From Lichenicola sp964249735 (GTDB lineage: Bacteria > Pseudomonadota > Alphaproteobacteria > Acetobacterales > Acetobacteraceae): a stretch of 44,097 bases of DNA. Of the stretch, positions 1 through 9,611 are shown one piece after another (the stretch's first letter is position 1; every line of letters begins with the position of its first letter). A program made the position numbers and the translations under genes. Where the stretch lies: positions 1 through 44,097 of the forward strand of contig CAXUDP010000023.1 of NCBI GenBank assembly GCA_964249735.1, read 5' to 3'. Under the pieces are notes generated by a model, which ran no database searches, was not told the origin of the DNA, and saw only the letters and a program-made list of their open reading frames with translations.

Positions 1-118
1 CGGTCACCGCGGCGAACCGGGATTTAGGCGCCAATAAGAAGCCCGTCAAGGGCGGAAGGAGAGAAACTGGAAGACGGTCGCCAACCTGCGTCCTGGGTCG
101 CTTCCGACCTGGCGTCGA

Positions 119-134
119 CTGACCGACCGGTCAG
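119..134. promoter_or_regulatory. Palindromic TetR-type operator
   Basis: Two perfect 6-bp inverted arms, CTGACC and GGTCAG, are separated by 4 bp, about 105 bp before the TetR start codon. The core GACCGACCGGTC is typical of operators bound by TetR regulators. A TTGACA hexamer at 137-142 follows immediately, so bound repressor would be next to a possible -35 element; no convincing -10 was found. Autoregulation is inferred. The site may also serve a divergent gene beyond the left edge. Positions 1-118 contain no gene that I can support. Confidence 0.6.
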
Positions 135-240
135 CGTTGACAACACCTCGATATCTGCTTTGCTGACACAGTCAACGTTGGACCTGGTCGCATCCGAACT
201 CGGCCATCCTGCCTGGCCAGGCGATGCGGCAGGGATATCC

Positions 241-873
241 ATGGCGGATCAGGACGAGCATTCCGCGCCCAAGCGGCAGCAGATCATCCAGGGCGCCGAG
301 GTCGTATTCACCGAATGCGGCTACGAGGGCGCCAGCATGTCGCGCATCGCGCTGCAGGCGGCGGTCTCCAAGGGGACGCTCTACAACTACTTCGCCAGCA
401 AGTCCGACCTGTTCGCCGCCTTCGTGTCCCAGAAGGCGGCCACCACCTTGTCACAGGTATTCGAGCCGGTCGCCGACCAGGGCCGCCTGGAGATCATCCT
501 ACACGAGATCGGCCTGCGCATGGTCCGGCAGATCCTGTCGCCGGGCAGCCTCGTGCTGTTCCGCATCGTGGTGTCCGAAGCCGGCAAGTTCCCGCATTTG
601 GCGCGCATCTACTGGGATACCGGCCCGCAGATGGCGCTGCTGCACATGGCCGGCTGGCTGACCGAGCAGATGCGCAACGGCATCCTGCGCGACGCCGACC
701 CTCACGTCGCCGCCGGGCAGTTCTTTGCGCTGTGCCAGGCACCAGCCTGCACCAAGCGCCGACTGCAGCTGGTCTCGGACGTCTCGGCCGGCGAGATCGA
801 GGCAATCATCGATGGCGCGGTGCGCGTGTTCCTCGACAGCTATGCGGTGCCGGCTCCCGTCGAGCCGCGGTGA
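241..873 (+). CDS. TetR/AcrR family transcriptional regulator
   Basis: A 210-residue protein with an N-terminal TetR helix-turn-helix at about residues 12-58. It includes the family pattern of a recognition helix followed by KGTLYNYFASKSDLF. The C-terminal ligand and dimerisation half is helical and not assignable to a known inducer. The ATG at 241 was chosen because the HTH then begins about 12 residues in, as usual. An upstream in-frame TTG at 160 would add 27 residues unlike the family. The gene stands alone, facing away from the left edge, with a palindromic operator upstream. TetR proteins commonly repress themselves and a neighbouring efflux or metabolic gene; that target is not in the window. 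Confidence 0.88.
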   Translation: MADQDEHSAPKRQQIIQGAEVVFTECGYEGASMSRIALQAAVSKGTLYNYFASKSDLFAAFVSQKAATTLSQVFEPVADQGRLEIILHEIGLRMVRQILSPGSLVLFRIVVSEAGKFPHLARIYWDTGPQMALLHMAGWLTEQMRNGILRDADPHVAAGQFFALCQAPACTKRRLQLVSDVSAGEIEAIIDGAVRVFLDSYAVPAPVEPR

Positions 874-948
874 TCCCGAACGGCCGGGCCAAAGGTCTTG
901 CAGCGTCCGGCCTGAGAAGCTAGGAACCGCGCCACGTCCGACGATCGT

Positions 949-1023
<75 letters not shown>

Positions 1024-1039
1024 GCCGACGGGACCCGCC

Positions 1040-1255
1040 ATGACCGAACGCTCCGACACGAGGCCGACCCTGCCCGGCCGGCAGGATGCCGAACACCAAG
1101 CGCGGCTCGCGCGTGAAGCCGCCGCGCTCCGGGAAAACCTGCAACGCCGCAAGCAGCAGGCCCGTTTGCGCAGGGACGCGCAGCTGCCCGTTGCGGATGC
1201 CGAACGGGCGGATGACGACGCGCCTTCTCGCTCTGGCGATTGCCCACCGAGCTGA
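1040..1255 (+). CDS. Small conserved hypothetical protein (Arg/Ala-rich helix)
   Basis: A 71-residue, highly charged protein that starts 16 bp after tRNA-Thr. The central part (about residues 18-47) is a predicted long amphipathic helix rich in Arg, Ala, Glu and Gln, with the segment ALRENLQRRKQQARLRR. From memory, short proteins with a similar ALRxNLxRRKxQAR stretch occur near murA in other alphaproteobacteria, which is why I keep this as a real gene. No enzymatic motif, signal peptide or membrane segment is visible, and the function is unknown. The Shine-Dalgarno sequence is weak. It precedes dcd on the same strand by 79 bp. Confidence 0.6.
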   Translation: MTERSDTRPTLPGRQDAEHQARLAREAAALRENLQRRKQQARLRRDAQLPVADAERADDDAPSRSGDCPPS

Positions 1256-1334
1256 AGCCGGGCTAGTGGTCCTGGTAGGCATTGTTCCCGCCCGGTAGCG
1301 GGATCGCGGGCCGTCTCGACGAGGATCGATTGTC

Positions 1335-1889
1335 ATGCCGGTGATGCCCGACAGCTGGATCCGCCGGATGGCAATGGAACGGGCGATGATCGAGCCGTTC
1401 GTCGAGACGCAGAAGCGTGAGGGCGTGATCAGCTACGGGCTGTCCTCCTACGGCTACGACGCGCGGGTGGCGTCCGAGTTCAAGGTGTTCACCAACGTCG
1501 ACAGCGTCACCGTCGACCCGAAGAACTTCAGCGAGCAGAGCTTCGTCACGCGCACCGTCCCGGTCTGCATCATTCCGCCCAACAGCTTCGCGCTGGCGCA
1601 CACGATCGAGGTGTTCCGCATCCCGCGCGACGTGCTGGTGATCTGCCTCGGCAAGTCGACCTATGCGCGATGCGGCATCATCGTCAACGTGACGCCGCTC
1701 GAGCCGGAATGGGAGGGCCAGGTCACCATCGAGATCAGCAACACCACGCCGCTTCCCGCCCGGATCTATGCCAACGAGGGCATCTGCCAGTTCCTGTTCC
1801 TGCAGGGCGCCGGGCCGTGCGAGGTGAGTTATGCTGACAAGGCCGGCAAGTACATGGGCCAGCGCGGCGTCGCCACGCCGCGCATGTAA
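1335..1889 (+). CDS. dcd: dCTP deaminase
   Basis: Deaminates dCTP to dUTP and ammonia, feeding dUMP and hence dTTP synthesis in the cytoplasm. The 184-residue length fits the trimeric Dcd family. The substrate and catalytic signature is present: KSTYAR around residues 107-112 (Ser108 and Arg112 match the E. coli catalytic Ser and Arg) and EGQVTIEISN, in which Glu133 matches the general-base Glu. The C-terminal lid segment YMGQRGVATPRM is typical. The ATG at 1335 lies just inside the conserved N-terminus MPDSWIRRMA. It lies 15 bp upstream of murA, so the two are probably co-transcribed. Confidence 0.95.
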   Translation: MPVMPDSWIRRMAMERAMIEPFVETQKREGVISYGLSSYGYDARVASEFKVFTNVDSVTVDPKNFSEQSFVTRTVPVCIIPPNSFALAHTIEVFRIPRDVLVICLGKSTYARCGIIVNVTPLEPEWEGQVTIEISNTTPLPARIYANEGICQFLFLQGAGPCEVSYADKAGKYMGQRGVATPRM

Positions 1890-1904
1890 CGGAGAAAGCG
1901 TGCG

Positions 1905-3185
<1,281 letters not shown>

Positions 3186-3304
3186 TCGCTCCGGCCTTCC
3201 GGGTGGCGGCCTTCCGCTTTCGAGCTGCGGATGCTAACGCCGGCCGCATCGCCCAGGATGGGTCGCGTCGGGTGAGCCGCCCGCGAGGGTGTTCCGGAGA
3301 GGTC

Positions 3305-4018
3305 ATGTCCGCGCTGTCCAGAGCCGCCGCCCTCGCGCCGGAGATCGCTACGCCGCTGGTTCTGGCACTGCCGAAAGGCCGCATCCTGACGGAATGCGCG
3401 CCGCTGCTGGCGGCAGCCGGCGTGGTGCCGGCAGCGGATTGCCTCGACGAGGACAGCCGCCGCCTGCGCTTCCCGACCGCGGACCCGATGCTGGACGTGA
3501 TACGCGTCCGGCCGTTCGACGTGGCGACCTTTGTCGCGTTCGGCGCGGCGCAGATCGGCATCTGCGGCGCCGACGTGCTGATGGAGTTCGATTATCCGGA
3601 GATCTACGCCCCGCTCGACCTGCGGATCGGCGGCTGCCGGGTGTCGATCGCGGAACCCGCCTCGGCGGCGTTGGGGGACGACCCGGCACGCTGGTCGCAG
3701 GTGCGGGTCGCGACCAAATATCCCAACATCGCCCGGCGCCACTTCGCGGCACGCGGGGTGCACGCCGACATCGTGCACCTGAACGGGGCGATGGAGCTGG
3801 CGCCGGGCCTCGGCCTGTGCCGGCTGATCGTCGACCTGGTGCAGACCGGCTCCACCCTGAAGGCGAACGGCCTGCAGGAGGTGGGGGTGATCGCCGAGGT
3901 GACCAGCCGGCTGATCGTCAATCGCACCGCGCTCAAGACCCGGCCGGAAGCGATCGGGGCCTGGATCGGGCGGTTCCGTGCGGCGGTCGACGGGTCCGGT
4001 CCGGGCGCCGGAGCATGA
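3305..4018 (+). CDS. hisG: ATP phosphoribosyltransferase (short form)
   Basis: First enzyme of histidine synthesis; it condenses ATP with PRPP. The 237-residue length, lacking the C-terminal ACT-like regulatory domain, marks the short HisG form, which in known systems works with the HisZ regulatory subunit; hisZ is not in this window. Conserved features are the N-terminal LALPKGRI and the PRPP-binding loop in GLCRLIVDLVQTGSTLKANGL. ATG 3305 was chosen because GGAGAGG lies just before it and LALPKGRI then falls near residue 20. The reading frame runs open for 670 bp upstream, but that part is out of frame with murA and spurious. Its stop overlaps the hisD start (ATGA). Confidence 0.94.
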   Translation: MSALSRAAALAPEIATPLVLALPKGRILTECAPLLAAAGVVPAADCLDEDSRRLRFPTADPMLDVIRVRPFDVATFVAFGAAQIGICGADVLMEFDYPEIYAPLDLRIGGCRVSIAEPASAALGDDPARWSQVRVATKYPNIARRHFAARGVHADIVHLNGAMELAPGLGLCRLIVDLVQTGSTLKANGLQEVGVIAEVTSRLIVNRTALKTRPEAIGAWIGRFRAAVDGSGPGAGA

Positions 4019-5313
4019 GGCGGCTGTCGACGGTCGATCCCGGGTTCGGCGCCGCGTTCAAGGCCCTGGTGGAGGAGGTCCGCGACGGCGGGACCCGCGT
4101 TGATGCCCCGGTGCGGGCGATCCTGGACTCGGTGCGGGAGGAAGGCGACGCGGCGGTGTGCGCGCATACCGACCGGTTCGACCAGCATCCCATGCCGCTG
4201 CAGCCGGAGCGTCTGCGCGTCACCGCCGCCGAGATCGACGACGCCGTGGCACGGGTCGAGCCGGCGCTGGTCGAGGCGCTCGGGTTCGCGGCGCGGCGTA
4301 TCGAGGTGTTCCACCGCGCCCAGCTGCCGCGCGACTTCTCGTTCGTCGACGAGGCGGGACTGACGCTCGGCCTGCGCTGGACCGCGCTCGATGCGGTCGG
4401 GATCTACGTGCCGGGCGGCACGGCGGCGTATCCGTCCTCCGTGCTGATGAACGCCGTTCCGGCCCGTGTCGCCGGCGTCGGCCGGATCGCCATGTGCGTC
4501 CCCTGCCCCGGCGGCCGGCTGAACCCATCGGTGCTGGCCGCGGCCCGGCTGGCGGGTGTGGAGGAGATCTACCGCATCGGCGGGGCGCAGGCGGTGGGCG
4601 CGCTGGCGTACGGCACCGCGACGATCCCAGCGGTGGACCGGATCGTCGGCCCGGGCAACGCCTATGTCGCGGAAGCCAAGCGGCAGGTGTTCGGGCATGT
4701 CGGCATCGACAGCATCGCCGGGCCGTCCGAGGTGGTCATCGTCGCGGACCGCGACAACGATCCGGAGCACGTGGCGCTCGACCTGCTGGCCCAGGCCGAG
4801 CACGACGGGCTGGCGCAGTCGATCCTGCTCACCGACGATGCCGGTTTCGCCGATGCCGCCGCCGCCGCCGTGGACCGCGCGCTGGACACGCTGCCGCGCG
4901 GCGCGATCGCGGGGGCGAGCTGGAACAACTACGGCGCCATCATCGTGGCCGACCGCCTGGACGAGATCTGGCCGCTGGTGAACCGGCTCGCACCGGAGCA
5001 CCTGCAGCTGATGCTGGCCGACGATACGGAGGCGTTCCGCTCGATCCGCCATGCCGGCGCGATCTTCCGTGGCAGGCACTGTCCGGAAGCGATCGGCGAC
5101 TATGTCGGCGGTCCCAATCACGTGCTGCCGACCAGCCGCACCGCGCGGTTCGCCTCGGGATTGTCGGTCTACGACTTCCTCAAGCGCACCACCTGGCTTG
5201 CCACGGACGCGGACGGGCTGGCCCGGGTCGGGCCGACGGCGGTCGCACTGGCGGAGGCGGAAGGGTTGCAGGCGCACGCGCGCAGCGTGTCGGTCCGGCT
5301 CGGGCGCGCTTGA
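4015..5313 (+). CDS. hisD: Histidinol dehydrogenase
   Basis: Carries out the last two steps of histidine synthesis, oxidising L-histidinol to L-histidine with two NAD+. The protein has 432 residues, the usual size. The zinc-ligand motif is seen as LLAQAEHDG with Gln260 and His263. The conserved stretches GIYVPGGTAAYPSS, DRIVGPGNAYV and GDYVGGPNHVLPTS are present. The start codon overlaps the hisG stop by 4 bp, indicating translational coupling. The next gene, infA, begins 172 bp downstream with its own leader, so this two-gene his unit probably ends here. Confidence 0.97.
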   Translation: MRRLSTVDPGFGAAFKALVEEVRDGGTRVDAPVRAILDSVREEGDAAVCAHTDRFDQHPMPLQPERLRVTAAEIDDAVARVEPALVEALGFAARRIEVFHRAQLPRDFSFVDEAGLTLGLRWTALDAVGIYVPGGTAAYPSSVLMNAVPARVAGVGRIAMCVPCPGGRLNPSVLAAARLAGVEEIYRIGGAQAVGALAYGTATIPAVDRIVGPGNAYVAEAKRQVFGHVGIDSIAGPSEVVIVADRDNDPEHVALDLLAQAEHDGLAQSILLTDDAGFADAAAAAVDRALDTLPRGAIAGASWNNYGAIIVADRLDEIWPLVNRLAPEHLQLMLADDTEAFRSIRHAGAIFRGRHCPEAIGDYVGGPNHVLPTSRTARFASGLSVYDFLKRTTWLATDADGLARVGPTAVALAEAEGLQAHARSVSVRLGRA

Positions 5314-5433
5314 CCCGGGGGGAGGCAATCCTCATGTTCCGGCCCGCGATCCCATGCGAACCGCCCATCGGCCTGTCGTCGTGCCGCCCTTCCGGCCGTT
5401 CCGGTTTCTTCCCACATCACCAGGAGGCGCCTG

Positions 5434-5493
5434 ATGCGTCGATGCCCCATGCTTCGCCCCTTGCTGCAACAACAAGAACAGCGCGATGTCTAA
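5434..5493 (+). CDS. Possible 19-codon leader reading frame overlapping infA
   Basis: An ATG at 5434 is preceded by a strong AGGAGG at 5423-5428 with 5-bp spacing. It opens a 19-residue frame that ends in TAA at 5491-5493, five bases inside infA. The infA ATG itself (5486) has only a weak Shine-Dalgarno. The arrangement suggests ribosomes load at the leader and reinitiate at infA. The peptide is Arg- and Gln-rich with no known motif. It may simply be a chance frame behind a strong ribosome-binding site, so it is offered as a candidate only. Confidence 0.4.
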   Translation: MRRCPMLRPLLQQQEQRDV

Positions 5494-5704
5494 GGAAGAC
5501 ATGATCGAGTTCAGCGGCACCGTGCAGGAGCTGCTGCCTAACGCCATGTTCCGGGTGAAGCTCGACAACGAGCACACCATTCTCGCACATACCAGCGGCA
5601 AGATGCGCAAGAACCGCATCCGCGTCCTCGCCGGCGACCGCGTCAACGTCGAGATGACGCCGTATGACCTGTCCAAGGGTCGAATCACCTTCCGCTTCAA
5701 GTAG
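5486..5704 (+). CDS. infA: Translation initiation factor IF-1
   Basis: A 72-residue single OB-fold protein that binds the A site of the 30S subunit during initiation. The sequence is a nearly complete match to the family, with the core LLPNAMFRVKLDNEH and GKMRKNRIRVLAGDRVNVEM, and it ends in RITFRFK. The start ATG lies inside a short upstream reading frame and has a poor ribosome-binding site of its own, suggesting translational coupling. A GC-rich hairpin lies right after the stop. Downstream maf begins within 8 bp, so infA leads the maf / RNase E/G-like / yacG run. Confidence 0.98.
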   Translation: MSKEDMIEFSGTVQELLPNAMFRVKLDNEHTILAHTSGKMRKNRIRVLAGDRVNVEMTPYDLSKGRITFRFK

Positions 5705-5706
5705 AA

Positions 5707-5725
5707 CCGGGTTGGCCGAACCCGG
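5707..5725 (+). terminator. Hairpin after infA covering the probable maf start
   Basis: A 7-bp perfect stem, CCGGGTT (5707-5713) and AACCCGG (5719-5725), encloses a 5-nt loop. It begins 3 bp after the infA stop. There is no T-tract, so it is a poor intrinsic terminator. The likely maf start codon TTG (5712-5714) sits in the stem and loop, so it may instead limit maf translation or stabilise infA mRNA. Confidence 0.4.
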
Positions 5726-6314
5726 GAACGGGCTTCCGCGCGCCAGGCTGTTCCTTGCTTCGGCGAGCCCGCGCCGGCGGGACCTGCTGGCGCAGATCGG
5801 GATCATTCCCGACGCGATCCTCCAACCCGACATCGACGAGACGCCGCGGCCGCGCGAGCTGCCCCGTGCCTATGTCGCGCGGCTCGCCGAGGCCAAGGCG
5901 GCCGCGGCCGTGCCCCTGGCGCCCGACGGCGGGCTGGTGCTGGCGGCCGACACGGCCGTGGCGCTCGGGCGCCGCATCCTGCCCAAGGCGGAGGACGAAG
6001 CGTCAGCCAGGCGCTGCCTGTCTCTGCTGTCGGGCCGCCGGCACACCGTGCTCACCGCGGTGGTGCTGCGTCAGCCGGACGGCAGCGCGTCGAGCCGGAT
6101 CGTGGAAAGCGTGGTCGGCCTGTCCCGCCTGTCCGACCGGCAGGTCGACGCGCTGATCGCGGCCGGGGACTGGCACGGCAAGGCCGGTGGCTACGCGCTG
6201 CAAGGCCACATCGCGGCCTTCGTGCGCTTCCTGTCCGGCAGCTATTCCAACGTGGTCGGCCTGCCGCTGTTCGAGACCGCGCAACTGCTGCGCGGGCGCG
6301 GCTGGCTGCCATGA
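5712..6314 (+). CDS. maf: Maf-family nucleoside triphosphate pyrophosphatase
   Basis: Maf proteins hydrolyse non-canonical or pyrimidine NTPs to NMP and diphosphate, acting as house-cleaning enzymes. Family motifs are present: LASASPRRRDLL near the N-terminus, LAADTAVALG with the metal-binding Asp, GRRHTVLTAV, and KAGGYALQGHIAAFVRFLSGSYSNVVGLPLFE. With the TTG at 5712 the protein is 200 residues, the family size. An in-frame ATG at 5664 lies inside infA and would add an unrelated 16-residue tail. The TTG start is inferred from alignment of the first motif. The next gene begins 7 bp after the stop. Confidence 0.9.
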   Translation: MAEPGNGLPRARLFLASASPRRRDLLAQIGIIPDAILQPDIDETPRPRELPRAYVARLAEAKAAAAVPLAPDGGLVLAADTAVALGRRILPKAEDEASARRCLSLLSGRRHTVLTAVVLRQPDGSASSRIVESVVGLSRLSDRQVDALIAAGDWHGKAGGYALQGHIAAFVRFLSGSYSNVVGLPLFETAQLLRGRGWLP

Positions 6315-6321
6315 GCGGTCG

Positions 6322-7425
6322 GTGACCGTCCGGCTGCTGGCTGCCTGCAGTCCGGGCGAGGTACGCGTCGCCGCGGTCGAGGATGGGTACCTGCTGGACT
6401 ACGCGTTGTGGCGGCCGGGGGCGCCGGACGGCGTCGGCGACCTGCACCGTGGCCGGGTCAAGGCGGTGCTGCCGGCGCTGGGTGGCGCGTTCGTTTCGCT
6501 TCCCTCCGGTTCCGGCTTCCTGCCGCTCCGGGAGGGCGATCCTCGCGTGGGCGACGGCGATCCGGTGCTGGTGCGGGTGGTCCGCAGCGCCCAGGGCGGC
6601 AAGGGGCCGCGGTTGCGCCTGGCGGTCGAGTCGGGATGCGAGCCTGCGGGGCCGCATGGGCTGCTCGCCGCCGGTCCGGACCCGCTGAGCCGGTTCGCAG
6701 CTGCCCATCCCGACGCGCCGGTCGTCGCCGACGATCCCGTCCTCGCCGCCGGGCTGGCGCCGCAGCTGCGCAGCCGGATCATGCTGTCCGCGGTCGCCAT
6801 CCCCGGCGCGGTCGAGGCGCAGATCGAGGCGCTTTCGGAGACCGAGATCGCCCTGCCTGGCGGCATGCGGGCCAGCATCCACCCGACCCCGGCACTGGTC
6901 GCGGTCGACCTGGACGCCGGCGGTGCCAGTGCTGGACGGCATACCAAGCAGACCGCGCAGTTCGCCGCCAACCGTGCGGCGATCGGGCCGCTGCTGCATC
7001 AGCTGCGCCTGCGCAACCTGTCCGGCGCGATCCTGATCGACCTGGCGGGTCTCGCGGCGCGCAAGCGGTCGGCGCTGCGGCCGGAGATCGAGGCAGCCCT
7101 GGCGCTGGACCCGTTGCAGCCGAGGCTGCTCGGCTTCACCGCGCTCGGGCTGGTGGAGATCCTGCGGCCACGCATCCACCCGCCGCTGCACGAGCTCCTG
7201 GCCGGACCGCATGCCGCCGCCCTTGCCGCCCTGCGCGCGGCCGACCGGCTCGCGGCGGCACCGCCACATTGCCTGCCCGGCCTGGTCGCCGGGCTGGGGG
7301 TGGCGACGGCGCTGGAACGGGACCGTCCGGCACGCGACGCACTGGCACGACGCGCAGGGCGACCCATCTCGATCCGGATGGATCCTTCCCTCCCCGCCCT
7401 CGCCTGGAGTCTCGACCATGGCTGA
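6322..7425 (+). CDS. Ribonuclease E/G-like protein
   Basis: A 367-residue protein of the RNase E/G family. An S1-like part (about residues 30-80, with GRVKAVLPALGGAFVSLPSGSGFLPL) is followed by the nuclease core. AVDLDAGGAS resembles the VDxNSG motif and AILIDLAGL resembles the VIDFIDM motif, whose Asp residues bind the catalytic Mg2+. GLVEILRPR near the C-terminus is the family's GLVExTRxR element. The CPxCxG zinc-link and the long degradosome scaffold of full RNase E are absent. The start is GTG 6322, 7 bp after maf; it overlaps yacG by 8 bp. maf / RNase E/G-like / yacG is a recurring alphaproteobacterial operon. Actual nuclease activity is not proven by sequence. Confidence 0.85.
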   Translation: MTVRLLAACSPGEVRVAAVEDGYLLDYALWRPGAPDGVGDLHRGRVKAVLPALGGAFVSLPSGSGFLPLREGDPRVGDGDPVLVRVVRSAQGGKGPRLRLAVESGCEPAGPHGLLAAGPDPLSRFAAAHPDAPVVADDPVLAAGLAPQLRSRIMLSAVAIPGAVEAQIEALSETEIALPGGMRASIHPTPALVAVDLDAGGASAGRHTKQTAQFAANRAAIGPLLHQLRLRNLSGAILIDLAGLAARKRSALRPEIEAALALDPLQPRLLGFTALGLVEILRPRIHPPLHELLAGPHAAALAALRAADRLAAAPPHCLPGLVAGLGVATALERDRPARDALARRAGRPISIRMDPSLPALAWSLDHG

Positions 7426-7639
7426 TCCGGCCACGCCGGCGGCGACCGTGCACGCGTCGGCACCGTGCCCGATCTGCGGCCGGCCGTCGCAGACGCAGCA
7501 ACGTCCGTTCTGCTCGATCCGCTGCGCCGACGCGGATCTCGGCCGCTGGCTTACCGGCCAGTATCGCGTTCCGGGACCGCCGGCTGATCCCGACGATCCG
7601 GCTGGGGGCCGGCTTGATCCGGAGGAAGGCATGGGCTAA
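7418..7639 (+). CDS. yacG: DNA gyrase inhibitor YacG
   Basis: A 73-residue zinc-binding protein. The four Cys ligands are seen as CPIC and CSIRC, followed by the diagnostic DLGRWLTGQYRVPG. E. coli YacG binds GyrB and blocks DNA binding by gyrase; the same role is inferred here. The ATG lies within the 3' end of the RNase E/G-like gene (8-bp overlap), so translation is coupled. The tail is acidic and Pro/Asp-rich. gyrA lies 3 kb downstream on the other strand, without evident co-regulation. Confidence 0.93.
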   Translation: MADPATPAATVHASAPCPICGRPSQTQQRPFCSIRCADADLGRWLTGQYRVPGPPADPDDPAGGRLDPEEGMG

Positions 7640-7689
7640 AGCCTGCGCCACCAACGGATTGGCGCTGCGCCACGTCCAGCAGGGCAGAA

Positions 7690-7765
7690 GCCCGGGTAGC
7701 TCAGTTGGTAGAGCATGCGACTGAAAATCGCAGTGTCGGTGGTTCGAATCCGCCCCCGGGCACCA
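7690..7765 (+). tRNA. tRNA-Phe (GAA)
   Basis: The acceptor arms GCCCGGG and CCCGGGC pair perfectly. The D arm is TAGCTCAGTTGGTAGAGC and the anticodon loop CTGAAAA gives GAA. The T arm is GGTGG-TTCGAAT-CCGCC. Discriminator A and an encoded CCA end the gene at 7765. Confidence 0.97.
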
Positions 7766-7814
7766 TGTCTCGCCCTTATTCCCGGTCCCGTCCCTGTTCC
7801 CGGAGGGCTCGTCC

Positions 7815-8666
7815 ATGACGGCGCCGCGTTCCACAGCCGCCGCCGAGCCGCTCCTCGACCTCCAGCCGGAAGACCTACGTGCGCGCCTGCGCCATGCGCT
7901 GCGCGACCTCGGCGAGGCCGGTCGCCTGTGGCGCCTGTGCTGGACGCTGGGCTGGCTCGACGTGAAGCTGCGCTATCGCGGCTCGGTGCTTGGGCCGTTC
8001 TGGCTGACCGCGTCCACCGCGGTGATGGTGGCGGCGATGAGCCTGCTCTACACTACCTTGTTCAGGATCGACCTTCGCACCTACATGCCGTTCCTGTCGC
8101 TGTCGCTGGTGCTGTGGGGCTTCGTCGGCGGCGTCGTGAACGAGGGTGCCACCTGCTTCACCCATGCGGAAGGCATGATTCGCTCCATGCGGCTGCCGTT
8201 CGCGCTGCATGCGGCGCGCTGCATCATACGCAACATCCTGGTGCTGCTGCACAACGTGCTGGTGATCGTGGTTGTGTTCGCGATCTTCCGCATCTGGCCA
8301 GGTCTGCACGCGCTGTGGGCGCTGCCCGGGGCGGCGCTGTGGCTACTGGACGCCGTGGCGGCTTGCCTGCTGCTGGGCACGCTCGGCGCACGCTACCGTG
8401 ACATTCCGCCGATCATCGCCAGCCTGATGCAGATCTTCTTCTTCGTCAGCCCGATCATCTGGCGGCCGGAGCTGATCACGCATGGCCATGCCTGGCTGCA
8501 GCTGAACCCGTTCTATGCCCTGATCGAGATCGTGCGGCGTCCGCTGCTGGGCGAGCAGGCTAGCGGGCATCTGTGGCGGCTGGCGATATACGACAGCGTC
8601 CTGCTGTGGACCGCAGCCCTGCTGCTGTTCATGCGGGTGCGCGCCCGACTCGCCTACTGGATCTGA
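7815..8666 (+). CDS. ABC-2 type polysaccharide exporter permease (Wzm/KpsM/TagG-like)
   Basis: A 283-residue integral inner-membrane protein. After a soluble N-terminal helix (about 1-45), the family signature DVKLRYRGSVLGPFWLT precedes about six hydrophobic segments. The conserved ARYRDIPPIIASLMQIFFFVSPIIW and LNPFYALIEIVRRPLLG lie in the second half. Together with the ATPase starting 4 bp later, it forms a two-component exporter for a lipid-linked polysaccharide (capsule, O-antigen or teichoic-type glycan). The substrate cannot be told, since no glycosyltransferases are adjacent. The pair sits between tRNA-Phe and tRNA-Lys. Confidence 0.92.
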   Translation: MTAPRSTAAAEPLLDLQPEDLRARLRHALRDLGEAGRLWRLCWTLGWLDVKLRYRGSVLGPFWLTASTAVMVAAMSLLYTTLFRIDLRTYMPFLSLSLVLWGFVGGVVNEGATCFTHAEGMIRSMRLPFALHAARCIIRNILVLLHNVLVIVVVFAIFRIWPGLHALWALPGAALWLLDAVAACLLLGTLGARYRDIPPIIASLMQIFFFVSPIIWRPELITHGHAWLQLNPFYALIEIVRRPLLGEQASGHLWRLAIYDSVLLWTAALLLFMRVRARLAYWI

Positions 8667-8670
8667 GGCG

Positions 8671-9486
<816 letters not shown>

Positions 9487-9492
9487 GGTGGC

Positions 9493-9567
9493 TGGTGGGC
9501 CGGGTGGGGTTCGAACCCACGACCATTCGATTAAAAGTCGAATGCTCTACCGCTGAGCTACCGGCCC
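9493..9567 (-). tRNA. tRNA-Lys (TTT)
   Basis: Read on the minus strand, acceptor GGGCCGG pairs with CCGGCCC. The D arm is TAGCTCAGCGGTAGAGC and the anticodon loop CTTTTAA gives TTT. The T arm is GTGGG-TTCGAAC-CCCAC. Discriminator A and an encoded CCA end the gene at 9493. Confidence 0.97.
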
Positions 9568-9611
9568 ATGGCGCAGGCGGCCCGGTGGGCCTTGCCTGCT
9601 GTCGCAGATGA

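Noticed and set aside
24..242. Minus-strand 72-codon frame at the left edge
   Set aside because: It has no motif or ribosome-binding site and it overlaps the operator and TetR leader.
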